A DNA stretch of 64,000 nt from Ruminococcus sp. Phil11. GTDB lineage: Bacteria; Bacillota; Clostridia; Oscillospirales; Ruminococcaceae. The notes under the pieces are model-generated. The model did no database searches and was not told where the DNA came from. It saw nothing but the letters and a program-made list of their open reading frames with translations. Position numbers and translations under genes: made by a program. Shown here one piece after another: positions 44,024-58,200 of this stretch (positions are counted from its first letter, which is position 1; each line of letters begins with the position of its first letter). The stretch is from contig MSGZ01000042.1 in assembly GCA_001940925.1 (NCBI GenBank), forward strand, positions 2,726-66,725, given 5' to 3'.

Positions 44024-44029
44024 TTTCTA

Positions 44030-44058
44030 TTGACAATGCGCCATCGTTGTGCTATAAT
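44030..44058 (+). promoter_or_regulatory. Promoter of the methyltransferase gene
   Basis: TTGACA (44030-44035), 17-bp spacer, TATAAT (44053-44058), TGC extended -10: full consensus. Confidence 0.85.
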
Positions 44059-44100
44059 TGCTGCTAAGAGAAATCAGGTTTTGAAAGAGAAAAAAGTGAT

Positions 44101-44748
44101 ATGAAAAATATTGTTTCAGAGTGGTATGAAGAAAAAAAGAATGTTGATGAAATGCGGAATTGGAATTTGGCACTAAAAGAATGGGAACAGTCGGTTATCA
44201 GTTTTTTTCCTCCGGGTGCCAGAATATTGGATATTGGTTGTGGCTTAGGACGGGAAGCATTTGCATTATCCGATCTGGGATATGATGTGGTCGGAATTGA
44301 TATTTCAAAAGAAGTCATATCACAGGTCAAACAGCTGTCTGCCGAAAAAGGATATCATATTTCATTTCAGGAATATGACGGGGAACATCTGAATTTCCCT
44401 GCAGGATCATTCGATGTCATAATTATTTGGGCACAAACATTTGGATTGTTATATGGAAACGAATTCAGGAAGAACTATTTGGCAGGATGTAAAAAAGTCC
44501 TTAAAAAAGGTGGACTATGCAGTTTTTCAACGCATGATCACAGGTTTCTGACGGAGCATTATCCAAATTGTCTGGATGGTCACAGGTTCTATCCTTTTGC
44601 CGATTCCGAAATATACTGGGAGACATTTGAAGTGGATGATCTGATACAGTTTGCTGAGCAGGCGGGCTTTGATGTTATCCTTTGCGAAAAAGGAAACATT
44701 TATAAGCCGGAAGACGGAACGATCCTGCATTGTCTATGCAGAAAATAG
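44101..44748 (+). CDS. Class-I SAM-dependent methyltransferase
   Basis: The 215-aa protein has the SAM-binding motif ARILDIGCGLGREAFALSDL, then VVGIDIS (acidic strand-2 end) and FDVIIIWAQTFGLLYG. The substrate is not evident; small molecules or modified metabolites are typical for this Methyltransf_11-type fold. The gene is markedly AT-richer than the enzymes around it (many AAA, ATT, GAA codons), which suggests recent transfer. The ribosome site is weak (GAAAGAG well upstream). It is monocistronic. Confidence 0.85.
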   Translation: MKNIVSEWYEEKKNVDEMRNWNLALKEWEQSVISFFPPGARILDIGCGLGREAFALSDLGYDVVGIDISKEVISQVKQLSAEKGYHISFQEYDGEHLNFPAGSFDVIIIWAQTFGLLYGNEFRKNYLAGCKKVLKKGGLCSFSTHDHRFLTEHYPNCLDGHRFYPFADSEIYWETFEVDDLIQFAEQAGFDVILCEKGNIYKPEDGTILHCLCRK

Positions 44749-44789
44749 ATCCGGCAGATTCTGATTTATCCAAGCAGCAGGTAATACAA

Positions 44790-44821
44790 TGCCCCTGAGC
44801 ACTCTGAAGCACTCAGGGGCA
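44790..44821 (+). terminator. Hairpin after the methyltransferase gene
   Basis: TGCCCCTGAG and CTCAGGGGCA form a 10-bp perfect stem with a 12-base loop. The T-run after it is weak. The remainder of 44749-45072 holds the next promoter and leader. Confidence 0.6.
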
Positions 44822-44976
44822 TAACTTCTATATGGGTAGCTGCCTATTCTCCGGTTCCTTTTTTGGTATGCAAGGCTGTACTGTACGATCGGCGCAATAT
44901 GCTGTGTGATTGTCATGTATTTCGCAAATACCGGCAGATTTCTGAAAATAATCCACCAAAACAGGACAAACCTCCA

Positions 44977-45005
44977 TTTACTTTTGTATACATCTGTGCT
45001 ATAAT
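44977..45005 (+). promoter_or_regulatory. Promoter of the PL11 gene
   Basis: TTTACT (44977-44982), 17-bp spacer, TATAAT (45000-45005), TGC extended -10. Confidence 0.78.
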
Positions 45006-45012
45006 GAAAACA

Positions 45013-45034
45013 GTTCTGCGGACAACCGCGGAAC
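45013..45034 (+). promoter_or_regulatory. 5' leader hairpin of the PL11 transcript
   Basis: GTTCTGCGG and CCGCGGAAC form a 9-bp stem (one G-T pair) closed by an ACAA loop, right at the predicted transcript start and about 40 bases before the ATG. Confidence 0.5.
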
Positions 45035-45072
45035 AGTCAGATACATGTGCATGAGAAAAAACGGGGGTAACT

Positions 45073-47955
45073 ATGAAAAATACAAAACGAATCTGTGCGG
45101 CCGGTGCTGCACTTGCGGTCTCGGTCTGTGCACTGAGCGCGCCTGCGCAGCTTCCTGTCAGCGCAGCCTACGGCTCGGGAAACAACATCGCGGAATACCT
45201 TGACCGCGGCATCACGGCGGTCAATACCGGAAACGGGATGCTCGTCAGCTGGCGGTTTCTCGCAAACGACAGCGACAGCACGGAATTTCAGCTTTTCCGC
45301 GGCGACGAGCTGATCTATACATCATCTGCGGGCAAGGCGACCTGCTATCTGGACAAAGGCGGCAGTGCATCTGCAAAATACCGCGTGGATACGCTTTCCG
45401 GAGGCAAAAAGGTCTCGTCCGATACCTGCACGATGATCTCAAACAATTCATATTTTGATATCCCGCTCGATATCCCGCGCGGCGGCACGACCGCTTCCGG
45501 CGAGAACTACAGCTACAGCGCAAATGACTGCTCCGTCGGTGATGTGGACGGCGACGGCGTTTACGAAATTTTCCTGAAATGGGATCCGTCCAATGCCAAG
45601 GATAATTCGCAGGCCGGCATCACCGGCAATGTACTGATCGACTGCTACCGGCTGAACGGCGAAAAGCTCTGGCGCATTGACCTCGGTCAGAATATCCGCG
45701 CCGGTGCGCACTATACGCAGTTCCTTGTTGCCGATTTTGACGGCGACGGTAAATGCGAGATGACCTGCAAGACCGCAGACGGCACAAGGGACGCTGCAGG
45801 TACAGTCATCGGTGACGGCTCCAGAGCATGGCGCAATTCCGACGGCTATATCCTCGACGGTCCGGAATACTACTCCCTGTTCGACGGCGCGACCGGTACG
45901 CTGCTTGATACCGTAGAGTATGCGTTCCCGCGCGGAACCGTCAGCCAGTGGGGCGATAAGTACGGCAACCGCGTTGACCGCTTCCTCGGCACAGTCGCGT
46001 ATCTCGACGGCGTACATCCGAGTGCGGTGTCCATCCGCGGATACTATACCAGAATGACCGCTGTTGCATATGACGTCGTCAACAAGAAGCTTGTGAAGCG
46101 CTGGACTTATGATTCAGGCTGGAATCAGCAGGCAGGCACCGGCTGGGGCAACGGCAACCATAACTGTATGCCTGCGGACGTGGACGGCGACGGCAAAGAC
46201 GAAGTCCTCTGCGGAGCTTTCACGCTCGACGATAACGGCAAAGCACTCTGGTGCACGGACAAGCTGCACGGCGACGCAATGCATGTCGGCGACCTTGACC
46301 CGAGCCATGCCGGTCAGGAGCTGTGGGTCTGCCATGAGGCTTCCCCTTACGGCGTATCGCTGATCGATGCAAGAACCGGTCAGATCCTCTGGCATGAGGA
46401 CCGTGATAAGGATACCGGCAGAGCCTGTGCGGACAATGTCTGGGCAGGCAATCCAGGCGGCGAGTTCTGGGGTTCCCGTTCAACCAAGGTTGTCAACAGC
46501 AAGGGGCAGCAGGTGAACATTTCCTGTCCTGCCATGAACTTCCTGATCTGGTGGGACGGCGACCTCGAACGCGAACTGCTCGACGGCAATACCATTACAA
46601 AAGTCAATCAATCAGGCGGGATTGACACGCTGTTCACCGCAAACGGCTGCGATTCCTGCAACGGCACCAAGGCGACCCCGAACCTCTCCGCTGATATCTT
46701 CGGCGACTGGCGCGAGGAGCTGATCCTCCATACCTCCGACAGCAAGGTACTGCGCATTTTCTGCACGCCGTATGAAACAGATACCAGACTGACCACGCTG
46801 ATGCATGATATGCAGTACAGAATGCAGGTCGCATCCGAGCAGAACTGCTATAACCAACCGCCGCACCCGAGCTTCTATCTCGGCTCCGATCAGCCGCTGC
46901 CGGACCGTCCGGCGGTGACGATCAACGGTGCCGCCGTGATCGAGGAAGGCCCCGCGGTCATCAATACCGAGCCGGTCTATCAGATCAAAAACCTCGGTAG
47001 CGGACTGTATCTCGCAGGCGAAAACGGCAAGGCTGTCCATAAGAGCGTCTCCCTCGCTGGCGAAATGCTCTGGAAATTTAGCGACCTCGGCGAGGGCAGA
47101 TATGTCCTGCGCAACGGCAGGGACGAAACACTTGATTTTCCGGCGGGTCAGTGCACAGTGACCAAAGCGTTCCAGACCGGCGATCAGGCGATCACGCTCT
47201 GGCGCACAAAGGGCGGCTATAAAATTGACCCTGTCACGGACGGCAGCGACGAGAATATTCTCACCGCTACGACCGGCAGCAATCTGACACTGGCTGCGGA
47301 TTCCGGCGATGATACGCAGGTCTGGGTGCTGGAGCAGGTCAGTGCGCATATCGGCAAGCCTGCGCGCGTCACCTTTGACGTCAACGGCGACGGAACCGTC
47401 ACGGCTGCCGATCTCTCCGCATGCAAGGCTGCAATTCTCAGCGGAACAAAGAATTCTGCTGCCGATGTCAACGGCGACGGCGAGATCAGTGCAGATGACG
47501 CCAAAATGCTCCTTGAATTCCTGAGGGGAAAATATATCTGGCACGGCAACAGATTCAGCATCCGCTCGTATGCTGTCGATGCAAGCTGGGATGTCGGCAT
47601 TGAGGAGACAACGAATGCCGGCTTTACGGGAACTGCATATCTGAATCTCGATAACCGTCAGGGCAGCTTTGCGGAGTTCACAGTCTATCTGCCGGAAGCA
47701 AGTCCTTATGTAATCAGCTTCCGCTATGCAAACGGCAGTTCCAACGGACGCGCAATGAAGATGTCGGTTGACGACAGCTACACAGCCACGCTGGATTTCA
47801 AGAGTACCGGTGAATGGACGAATTGGAGAGAAGAAAGCAGAGAATTTGAGCTTTCGCAGGGCTTCCATACCATCCGGCTGACCTCTGATACAGCCGAGGG
47901 CGGTCCGAATCTTGATTATATCCTGCTGGAACCGTTCGATATTGTGGCAAATTAA
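45073..47955 (+). CDS. PL11 rhamnogalacturonan lyase with dockerin and CBMs
   Basis: This secreted 960-residue lyase has a signal peptide ending near LPVSA. An eight-bladed-propeller PL11 domain at about 33-620 (YesW/YesX type) contains repeated calcium loops VGDVDGDGVYE, VADFDGDGKCE and PADVDGDGKDE, and NHNCMPADVDG. PL11 enzymes cleave the rhamnogalacturonan-I backbone by beta-elimination. A ricin-like beta-trefoil lies at about 635-755. The dockerin is internal, about 768-825 (FDVNGDGTVTAADLSACK, DVNGDGEISADD), and a CBM35-like domain ends the protein (about 830-955). Most dockerins here are terminal, so the position is notable. The ATG follows GGGGG. Confidence 0.94.
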   Translation: MKNTKRICAAGAALAVSVCALSAPAQLPVSAAYGSGNNIAEYLDRGITAVNTGNGMLVSWRFLANDSDSTEFQLFRGDELIYTSSAGKATCYLDKGGSASAKYRVDTLSGGKKVSSDTCTMISNNSYFDIPLDIPRGGTTASGENYSYSANDCSVGDVDGDGVYEIFLKWDPSNAKDNSQAGITGNVLIDCYRLNGEKLWRIDLGQNIRAGAHYTQFLVADFDGDGKCEMTCKTADGTRDAAGTVIGDGSRAWRNSDGYILDGPEYYSLFDGATGTLLDTVEYAFPRGTVSQWGDKYGNRVDRFLGTVAYLDGVHPSAVSIRGYYTRMTAVAYDVVNKKLVKRWTYDSGWNQQAGTGWGNGNHNCMPADVDGDGKDEVLCGAFTLDDNGKALWCTDKLHGDAMHVGDLDPSHAGQELWVCHEASPYGVSLIDARTGQILWHEDRDKDTGRACADNVWAGNPGGEFWGSRSTKVVNSKGQQVNISCPAMNFLIWWDGDLERELLDGNTITKVNQSGGIDTLFTANGCDSCNGTKATPNLSADIFGDWREELILHTSDSKVLRIFCTPYETDTRLTTLMHDMQYRMQVASEQNCYNQPPHPSFYLGSDQPLPDRPAVTINGAAVIEEGPAVINTEPVYQIKNLGSGLYLAGENGKAVHKSVSLAGEMLWKFSDLGEGRYVLRNGRDETLDFPAGQCTVTKAFQTGDQAITLWRTKGGYKIDPVTDGSDENILTATTGSNLTLAADSGDDTQVWVLEQVSAHIGKPARVTFDVNGDGTVTAADLSACKAAILSGTKNSAADVNGDGEISADDAKMLLEFLRGKYIWHGNRFSIRSYAVDASWDVGIEETTNAGFTGTAYLNLDNRQGSFAEFTVYLPEASPYVISFRYANGSSNGRAMKMSVDDSYTATLDFKSTGEWTNWREESREFELSQGFHTIRLTSDTAEGGPNLDYILLEPFDIVAN

Positions 47956-47966
47956 CGAATCATCAT

Positions 47967-47995
47967 CAGCCCGAAGGCAAGCTGCTTTCGGGCTG
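47967..47995 (+). terminator. Hairpin after PL11
   Basis: CAGCCCGAA and TTCGGGCTG form a 9-bp stem with an 11-base loop. Downstream is only moderately T-rich, so termination may be partial. Confidence 0.5.
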
Positions 47996-48030
47996 CGCTG
48001 CAATATTCAATTATATTGGAGAATTAAGGT

Positions 48031-48969
48031 ATGTTTATTGCATTAAATATTGATAAAGCAACCGTCACTATTGATAATGCTATACAGGGGGTCCCATATT
48101 TTTGCCCAATATGTCAAAGTAAAGTTATCATAAAAGCAAAACAATCAGAAGTTGTTGCTGCACACTTTGCGCATAGAAAAAAAGATGAATGCGATTCTTT
48201 TTCTCATGATATGTCTGAATGGCATAAACAATGGCAAGCTGTTTTTCCAATAAGGAATCGTGAAGTTTCCTTACCATTCGAGAAGCCATGTCACCGTGCG
48301 GATATTCTGGCATATGGATATGTGATAGAGTTCCAGCATTCTCCTCTTTCCATGAGAGAATTTCATGAAAGAAATGAATTCTATACGTCTATTGGTAAAA
48401 AAGTCATCTGGGTTTTTGATGTTCACGATAAATACGAAAATGGATGTTTTACAAAGCGAACGCCAAACTATGTTTATAATGGCACAATAATTGATGCTAA
48501 AGGAAAGCAAAAGAAAAAATGGATAATTAACGAATTTAGAATCGGAACAACATTTGTTGCAATAGGTGCACCGCCTGACTTATTAACAAAAGATGATTGT
48601 ATCGGATATACATACGGACGAAATGAAAAATCATCTCTTCATCAATTAACCGAATGGTACTGGGATCATCCGTTCAAAACGCTTGATCATTATAGCCCAC
48701 AAATTTCAACTAATATTGCAGTATTCCTTGAATTTGAACCGAATTGTTTACAAAAAATAGTATGGTGCCAAGAATTAGTCGATGAATACCAAGTATGTAT
48801 AATGTCTGAGAGGATGCACGATTGTGGAATTGAGTATTGTACTCCGTCAGTTACAAACTATAAAGAGTGCCGTGATTCATTTGTCATTAAATCCAACTAT
48901 AAGTTCTTTACTTCATGTAAATACACAAAACGGGATTTCTTAATAGCAATAAAGGAACAGAAAATCTAA
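48031..48969 (+). CDS. CoiA-like competence/nuclease-family protein
   Basis: The 312-aa protein opens with a zinc-knuckle-like FCPICQSKVIIKA and HFAHRKKDEC. The CoiA core follows: SEWHKQWQAVFP, CHRADILAYGYVIEFQHSPL (an acidic nuclease-like site, D-x(n)-ExQ) and FYTSIGKKVIWVFDV. CoiA proteins act with natural transformation, but many stand-alone homologues sit in mobile contexts. The C-terminal half is not recognised. The gene is strikingly AT-rich, unlike the CAZyme genes on both sides, implying transfer. GGAG lies upstream of the ATG. Confidence 0.8.
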   Translation: MFIALNIDKATVTIDNAIQGVPYFCPICQSKVIIKAKQSEVVAAHFAHRKKDECDSFSHDMSEWHKQWQAVFPIRNREVSLPFEKPCHRADILAYGYVIEFQHSPLSMREFHERNEFYTSIGKKVIWVFDVHDKYENGCFTKRTPNYVYNGTIIDAKGKQKKKWIINEFRIGTTFVAIGAPPDLLTKDDCIGYTYGRNEKSSLHQLTEWYWDHPFKTLDHYSPQISTNIAVFLEFEPNCLQKIVWCQELVDEYQVCIMSERMHDCGIEYCTPSVTNYKECRDSFVIKSNYKFFTSCKYTKRDFLIAIKEQKI

Positions 48970-49002
48970 TCTGACAAAACACAAATTGAAACGGAGGCAA
49001 CC

Positions 49003-49143
49003 ATGAAACGAAAATGCATCCTGCGGCTCTGCGGACTGCTCTGCGGGGTGGCACTGACCGTAATCGGCATCCTGCGCGGTGAGCCGGAGGTCATTCTCCA
49101 AAAGGCGGTGAAGATATGTCTCGAATGCATCGGGATCGGGTGA
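49003..49143 (+). CDS. CXXC microprotein (CD1871A-like, 46 aa)
   Basis: GGAGG lies five bases before the ATG. The product begins MKRKCILRLCGLLCGVALTV, forming a membrane or signal-like helix, and ends ICLECIGIG with a CxxC pair. As I recall, this matches the small CD1871A family of CXXC proteins that accompany 4Fe-4S membrane proteins in Clostridia. Its last 28 bases overlap the next gene in another frame, indicating coupling. It may present a thiol/metal site to that partner (inference). It is easily missed because of its length. Confidence 0.72.
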   Translation: MKRKCILRLCGLLCGVALTVIGILRGEPEVILQKAVKICLECIGIG

Positions 49144-50009
49144 AGCGGCAGGGACGGTTCCGCCTGTGCGTACAGCTGATCGCGGCGGCATTCCTGAACG
49201 GCTATGCGGCAGGCTTTGCAAAGAAAAGCATCTTCACCGGAAAGACAAAGCTGTTCTGCGTCCCTGTACTGAACTGCTACGCCTGCCCCGGCGCGCTCGG
49301 TGCCTGCCCGATCGGTGCGATGCAGACGGTCACAGGCGGAAAAGGCCACAGCATCTCATTTTATGTACTCGGTCTGCTGATGCTTTCCGGCACGGTGTTC
49401 GGGCGGCTGCTCTGCGGATTTCTCTGTCCGTTCGGCCTTGTTCAGGATCTGCTGGCAAAGATCCCGCTGAAAAAGCTGACCGTACCGCGCAGAGCCGACC
49501 GCCTGCTCCGGTATCTCAAATACGCGGTGCTGCTTATAATGGTACTGCTGCTGCCTGCCGCCGTACAGAACGAACTCGGCAGCGGCGACCCGTGGTTCTG
49601 CAAGTATCTCTGCCCGGCCGGAACGCTGGAGGGCGGCATTCCGCTCGTCCTGCTGAATCCGACGCTGCGCGCACTGGCCGGCATACTGTTCACATGGAAA
49701 ACGGCCGTGCTGCTCAGTATCCTGATCCTCTCCGTGAAGATCCCGCGCGTGTTCTGCCGGTATCTCTGCCCGCTCGGTGCGTTCTATGCGCTGTTCAACC
49801 GCTTCGCCTGCTATCAGATGCAGGTCGCGGAACACAAATGCATAGACTGCGGAAAATGCTCTGCTGTCTGCCCGATGCAGCTGGATGTTCCACAGGAGAT
49901 CTGCTCCGGCGAATGCATCCGGTGCGGAAGATGTAAGGCGGCTTGTCCGGCGGATGCGATCCGGACGGATTTATCCGTTCTGCGTGAAAAACAGGAACAT
50001 ACAGCTTGA
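49116..50009 (+). CDS. NapH/YccM-like 4Fe-4S membrane protein
   Basis: This 297-aa polytopic iron-sulfur protein has an N-terminal cysteine segment NCYACPGALGACPIGA, and two CxxxCP motifs on membrane loops (CGFLCPFGLVQD, CRYLCPLGAFYALFN). A third related CKYLCPAGTLEG lies between them. Two C-terminal ferredoxin clusters follow: CIDCGKCSAVCP and CIRCGRCKAACP. Proteins of this type pass electrons across or along the membrane. The start lies inside the CXXC microprotein gene (28-base overlap), so the two are a unit. No redox enzyme partner is nearby. Confidence 0.88.
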   Translation: MSRMHRDRVKRQGRFRLCVQLIAAAFLNGYAAGFAKKSIFTGKTKLFCVPVLNCYACPGALGACPIGAMQTVTGGKGHSISFYVLGLLMLSGTVFGRLLCGFLCPFGLVQDLLAKIPLKKLTVPRRADRLLRYLKYAVLLIMVLLLPAAVQNELGSGDPWFCKYLCPAGTLEGGIPLVLLNPTLRALAGILFTWKTAVLLSILILSVKIPRVFCRYLCPLGAFYALFNRFACYQMQVAEHKCIDCGKCSAVCPMQLDVPQEICSGECIRCGRCKAACPADAIRTDLSVLREKQEHTA

Positions 50010-50016
50010 CTGTACA

Positions 50017-50034
50017 GGCACCCGAAAGGGTGCC
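50017..50034 (+). terminator. Terminator after the 4Fe-4S protein gene
   Basis: GGCACCC-GAAA-GGGTGCC, a 7-bp perfect stem with a stable tetraloop, followed by TTCATTTATT. Confidence 0.8.
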
Positions 50035-50160
50035 TTCATTTATTGCGATTTTGACCGCTGACAGGACATTTACCAGATATGTTCCTATAATCTTGCTGTC
50101 TTTTCGTTAAAGATGCACATACATTTCTTTGTTTTATCCAGTTATTCTGCAAATGTGGCA

Positions 50161-50189
50161 TTGATTTGTATGGACAGCACTGCTATAAT
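50161..50189 (+). promoter_or_regulatory. Promoter of the GH2-GH95 operon
   Basis: TTGATT (50161-50166), 17-bp spacer, TATAAT (50184-50189), TGC extended -10. Confidence 0.8.
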
Positions 50190-50203
50190 AGTATTATAGA
50201 ATT

Positions 50204-55272
<5,069 letters not shown>

Positions 55273-55297
55273 GCTGCCGCTTAGGGGGGAAATAGAA

Positions 55298-58200
55298 ATG
55301 AAACAGATATATAAAAAAATAATCGCCTGCGTCTGCGCAGCGGTATTGGTTTCCGGTACCGCTGCCGGAATGCCGGCAGCAAAGAAAACAAATCTGACGG
55401 CATACGCCGCATCGGATGAAGACCTGATCCTGCACTACAAAACAAGTGCCGGCAACAATAACTCCGGCAATGCATGGGACAATGACGAGTCCTTCTACAG
55501 GGCACTTCCGCTCGGAAACGGGCGCATAGGTGCCATGGTTTACGGCAACTGCCCCTCTGAACGCTTCGACCTCAATGAGGCGACGTTCTGGAGCGGCGGC
55601 CCCGGCAACAATCACAAGACGGTCTCCAAAGATACAATGGATCGCTGCTGGAATCAGATGATGGCCGGCAATTACCGCGATGCGGACGGCACGATCGGCG
55701 CAGCCATGATCGGCGGCGGCGAGGCAAAATATCAGTCCGTCGGTACGCTGAATGTGGACTGCGGCGCACGCGATGCCGGCAATTATGAACGCTGGCTCGA
55801 CATGAACACCGCTGTCGCAGGCTGTTCGTATACGATCAACGGCAAACGGTATACCCGCGAAAGCTTTGTCAGTCACCCGGATCAGGTGCTTGTGACGCGC
55901 ATCACCTGCGACAGTCCGGGCAGCGTGTCGGTCTCCGCTTCGTATGACTGCTCCCTGACCGGGCAATATTCCCGCGAGACGGACGGCAGTGATACGATCG
56001 TCATGCACGGCCACGGCGACGACGAATACGGGATGCCCCATGCGGTGTATTTCTCGACCCGCACCAAGGTAATCCCGGACGGCGGCACGGTTTCGGCCGG
56101 TGACAATGCCGTGCGCGTATCCGGCGCAGATTCTGTCGTGCTCCTGACCTCTGTCCGCACCAATTTCATCAACTATGCGACCTGCAACGGCGATGAAAAG
56201 GGCAATGCGGCGAAGGATCTGACCGCGGCAGCCAAGAAGTCTTATGACGAGCTGCTGAGCGCGCATCTCGCGGATTATCAGGAGCTGTTCTCCCGCGTGG
56301 ACGTTGACCTCGGCGGCGACAGCGCAGAGACCGCAAAAGCGATCCCCGACCGCATCGCGTCATTCGGCAGGAGCAATGACCCGAAGCTCGTCAAGGTGCT
56401 GTTCCAGTACGGACGGTACATGATGATCTCCGCGTCCCGCGATTCCGAGCCGATGAACCTGCAGGGCATCTGGAACAAATTCCGCGATCCTGCATGGGGC
56501 TGCAAGTACACGACCAATATCAACTACGAAATGAATTACTGGCCTGCGCTGACGACGAATCTGGAAGAATGCTTCCGGCCGTTCGTTGAGAAGGCAAAGG
56601 CACTGCAGAATAACGGCGCACAGACCGCCAAGGACGTTTACGGCGTTTCCGACGGCTGGGTGCTGCACCACAACACCGACCTCTGGTGCCGCACAGGCCC
56701 GATCGACGGCGCATGGGGCATGTGGCCGACCGGCGGCGCATGGGTCTCCGATATGCTCTACGATGCATACCGGTTCAATCAGAATGAGGAATATCTAAGC
56801 GAGGTCTATCCGGTCATCAAGGGCTCGGCAAACTTCCTGAGCGAGATCCTCCGTCAGGCAAAAATCGACGGAAATACGTACAATGTCGTATTCCCGAGCA
56901 CCTCGCCCGAGGTCAATATGCCGGGCGGCAGCGGCGGTCAGGGTGCCGCCTGCGCCTACGGCATCGCAATGGACAATTCCCTGACGCGCAGCCTGTTCAC
57001 CGATGTGATCGAGGCGACCGATGTGCTTGGTACAGACAAAACCTTCGCAGATACGCTGAAAAGCCGTCTATCTCTTGTTAAGCCGGATACGATCGGCAGC
57101 TGGGGACAGATCCAGGAATGGGCATACGACTGGGATGCGCAAAACGAGAAGAACCGTCATATCTCGCACATGTACAGCCTGTTCCCGGGACAGCTCATCA
57201 CGAAGGATACCTCCCCTGCCCTCGCAGAGGCAGCAGCAGTCAGCCTGAACGCCCGCGGCGATGACGGAACCGGCTGGTCCGAGGCGTGGAAGCTGAACTG
57301 CTGGGCAAGACTCGAGGACGGCGCACACGCATACAATCTTGTGAAGCTGCTGGTCTCCCCGGTCAACAATTACGGCAGACTGTATGACAACCTCTGGGAC
57401 GCACATCCGCCGTTCCAGATCGACGGCAACTTCGGCTTTACCTCCGGCGTCGCGGAAATGCTCCTGCAAAGCCACGACGACGAGATCAAGCTTCTGCCCG
57501 CACTGCCGGAGCAGTGGAATACCGGCCATGCAAACGGTCTCTGCGCACGCGGCGGCTTCACCGTCACGAAAATGGAATGGAAAAACGGTCAGCTGACCGG
57601 CGCGGACATCCTCTCGAAGTCCGGCAACCCCTGCACGGTTTCCTTCCAGGGCGAAACGATCACCTTTGAAACGGAAAAAGGCAAGACCTACCACATCAAC
57701 GGCGCCATGGAGCTTGAGGACGGAACCGCATCCGATCTCCGCAATGTTGCATGGAACAAAAAGACCGCAGGCTCAGATGTTTCCGGCAGCAGCACGGACG
57801 CATGGGCAAAGGGTCCGGACGGCTGCAAGTGGCTGACGGTCGATCTCGGCAAGACCTATCCGGTTAGCCGCTGGAACGTCAAGCTGAACGGCGCAACCAA
57901 TGCGAACACTGACTATCCGCGCGATTTCAGGCTTGAGATCAGCAAGGACGGCGAAACATGGACGGAAGCCGATTCGGTCTACAGCACCACACAGAGCAGC
58001 TTCGGCCGCAACATGCAGACTGCAGAAGCACGCTATGCGCGCGTTTCCATGTACACCGCCTCGACGAAAGCATCACCTGCCGCGATCGGCGGACTGGAGA
58101 TCTGGGCGGAATCCGACGAACCGGAACCGACCCGCAATCCGTATGAAACGATCGAAGCGGAGACATTCGACCGGCAGTCCGGTATCCAGACTGAAGTGCT

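Noticed and set aside
44800-44816. Short direct repeat GCACTC within the post-methyltransferase hairpin
   Set aside because: Only two six-base copies inside one hairpin; not a repeat array.
44863-45054. 63-codon frame before PL11
   Set aside because: It runs through the PL11 promoter and leader hairpin and has no ribosome site.
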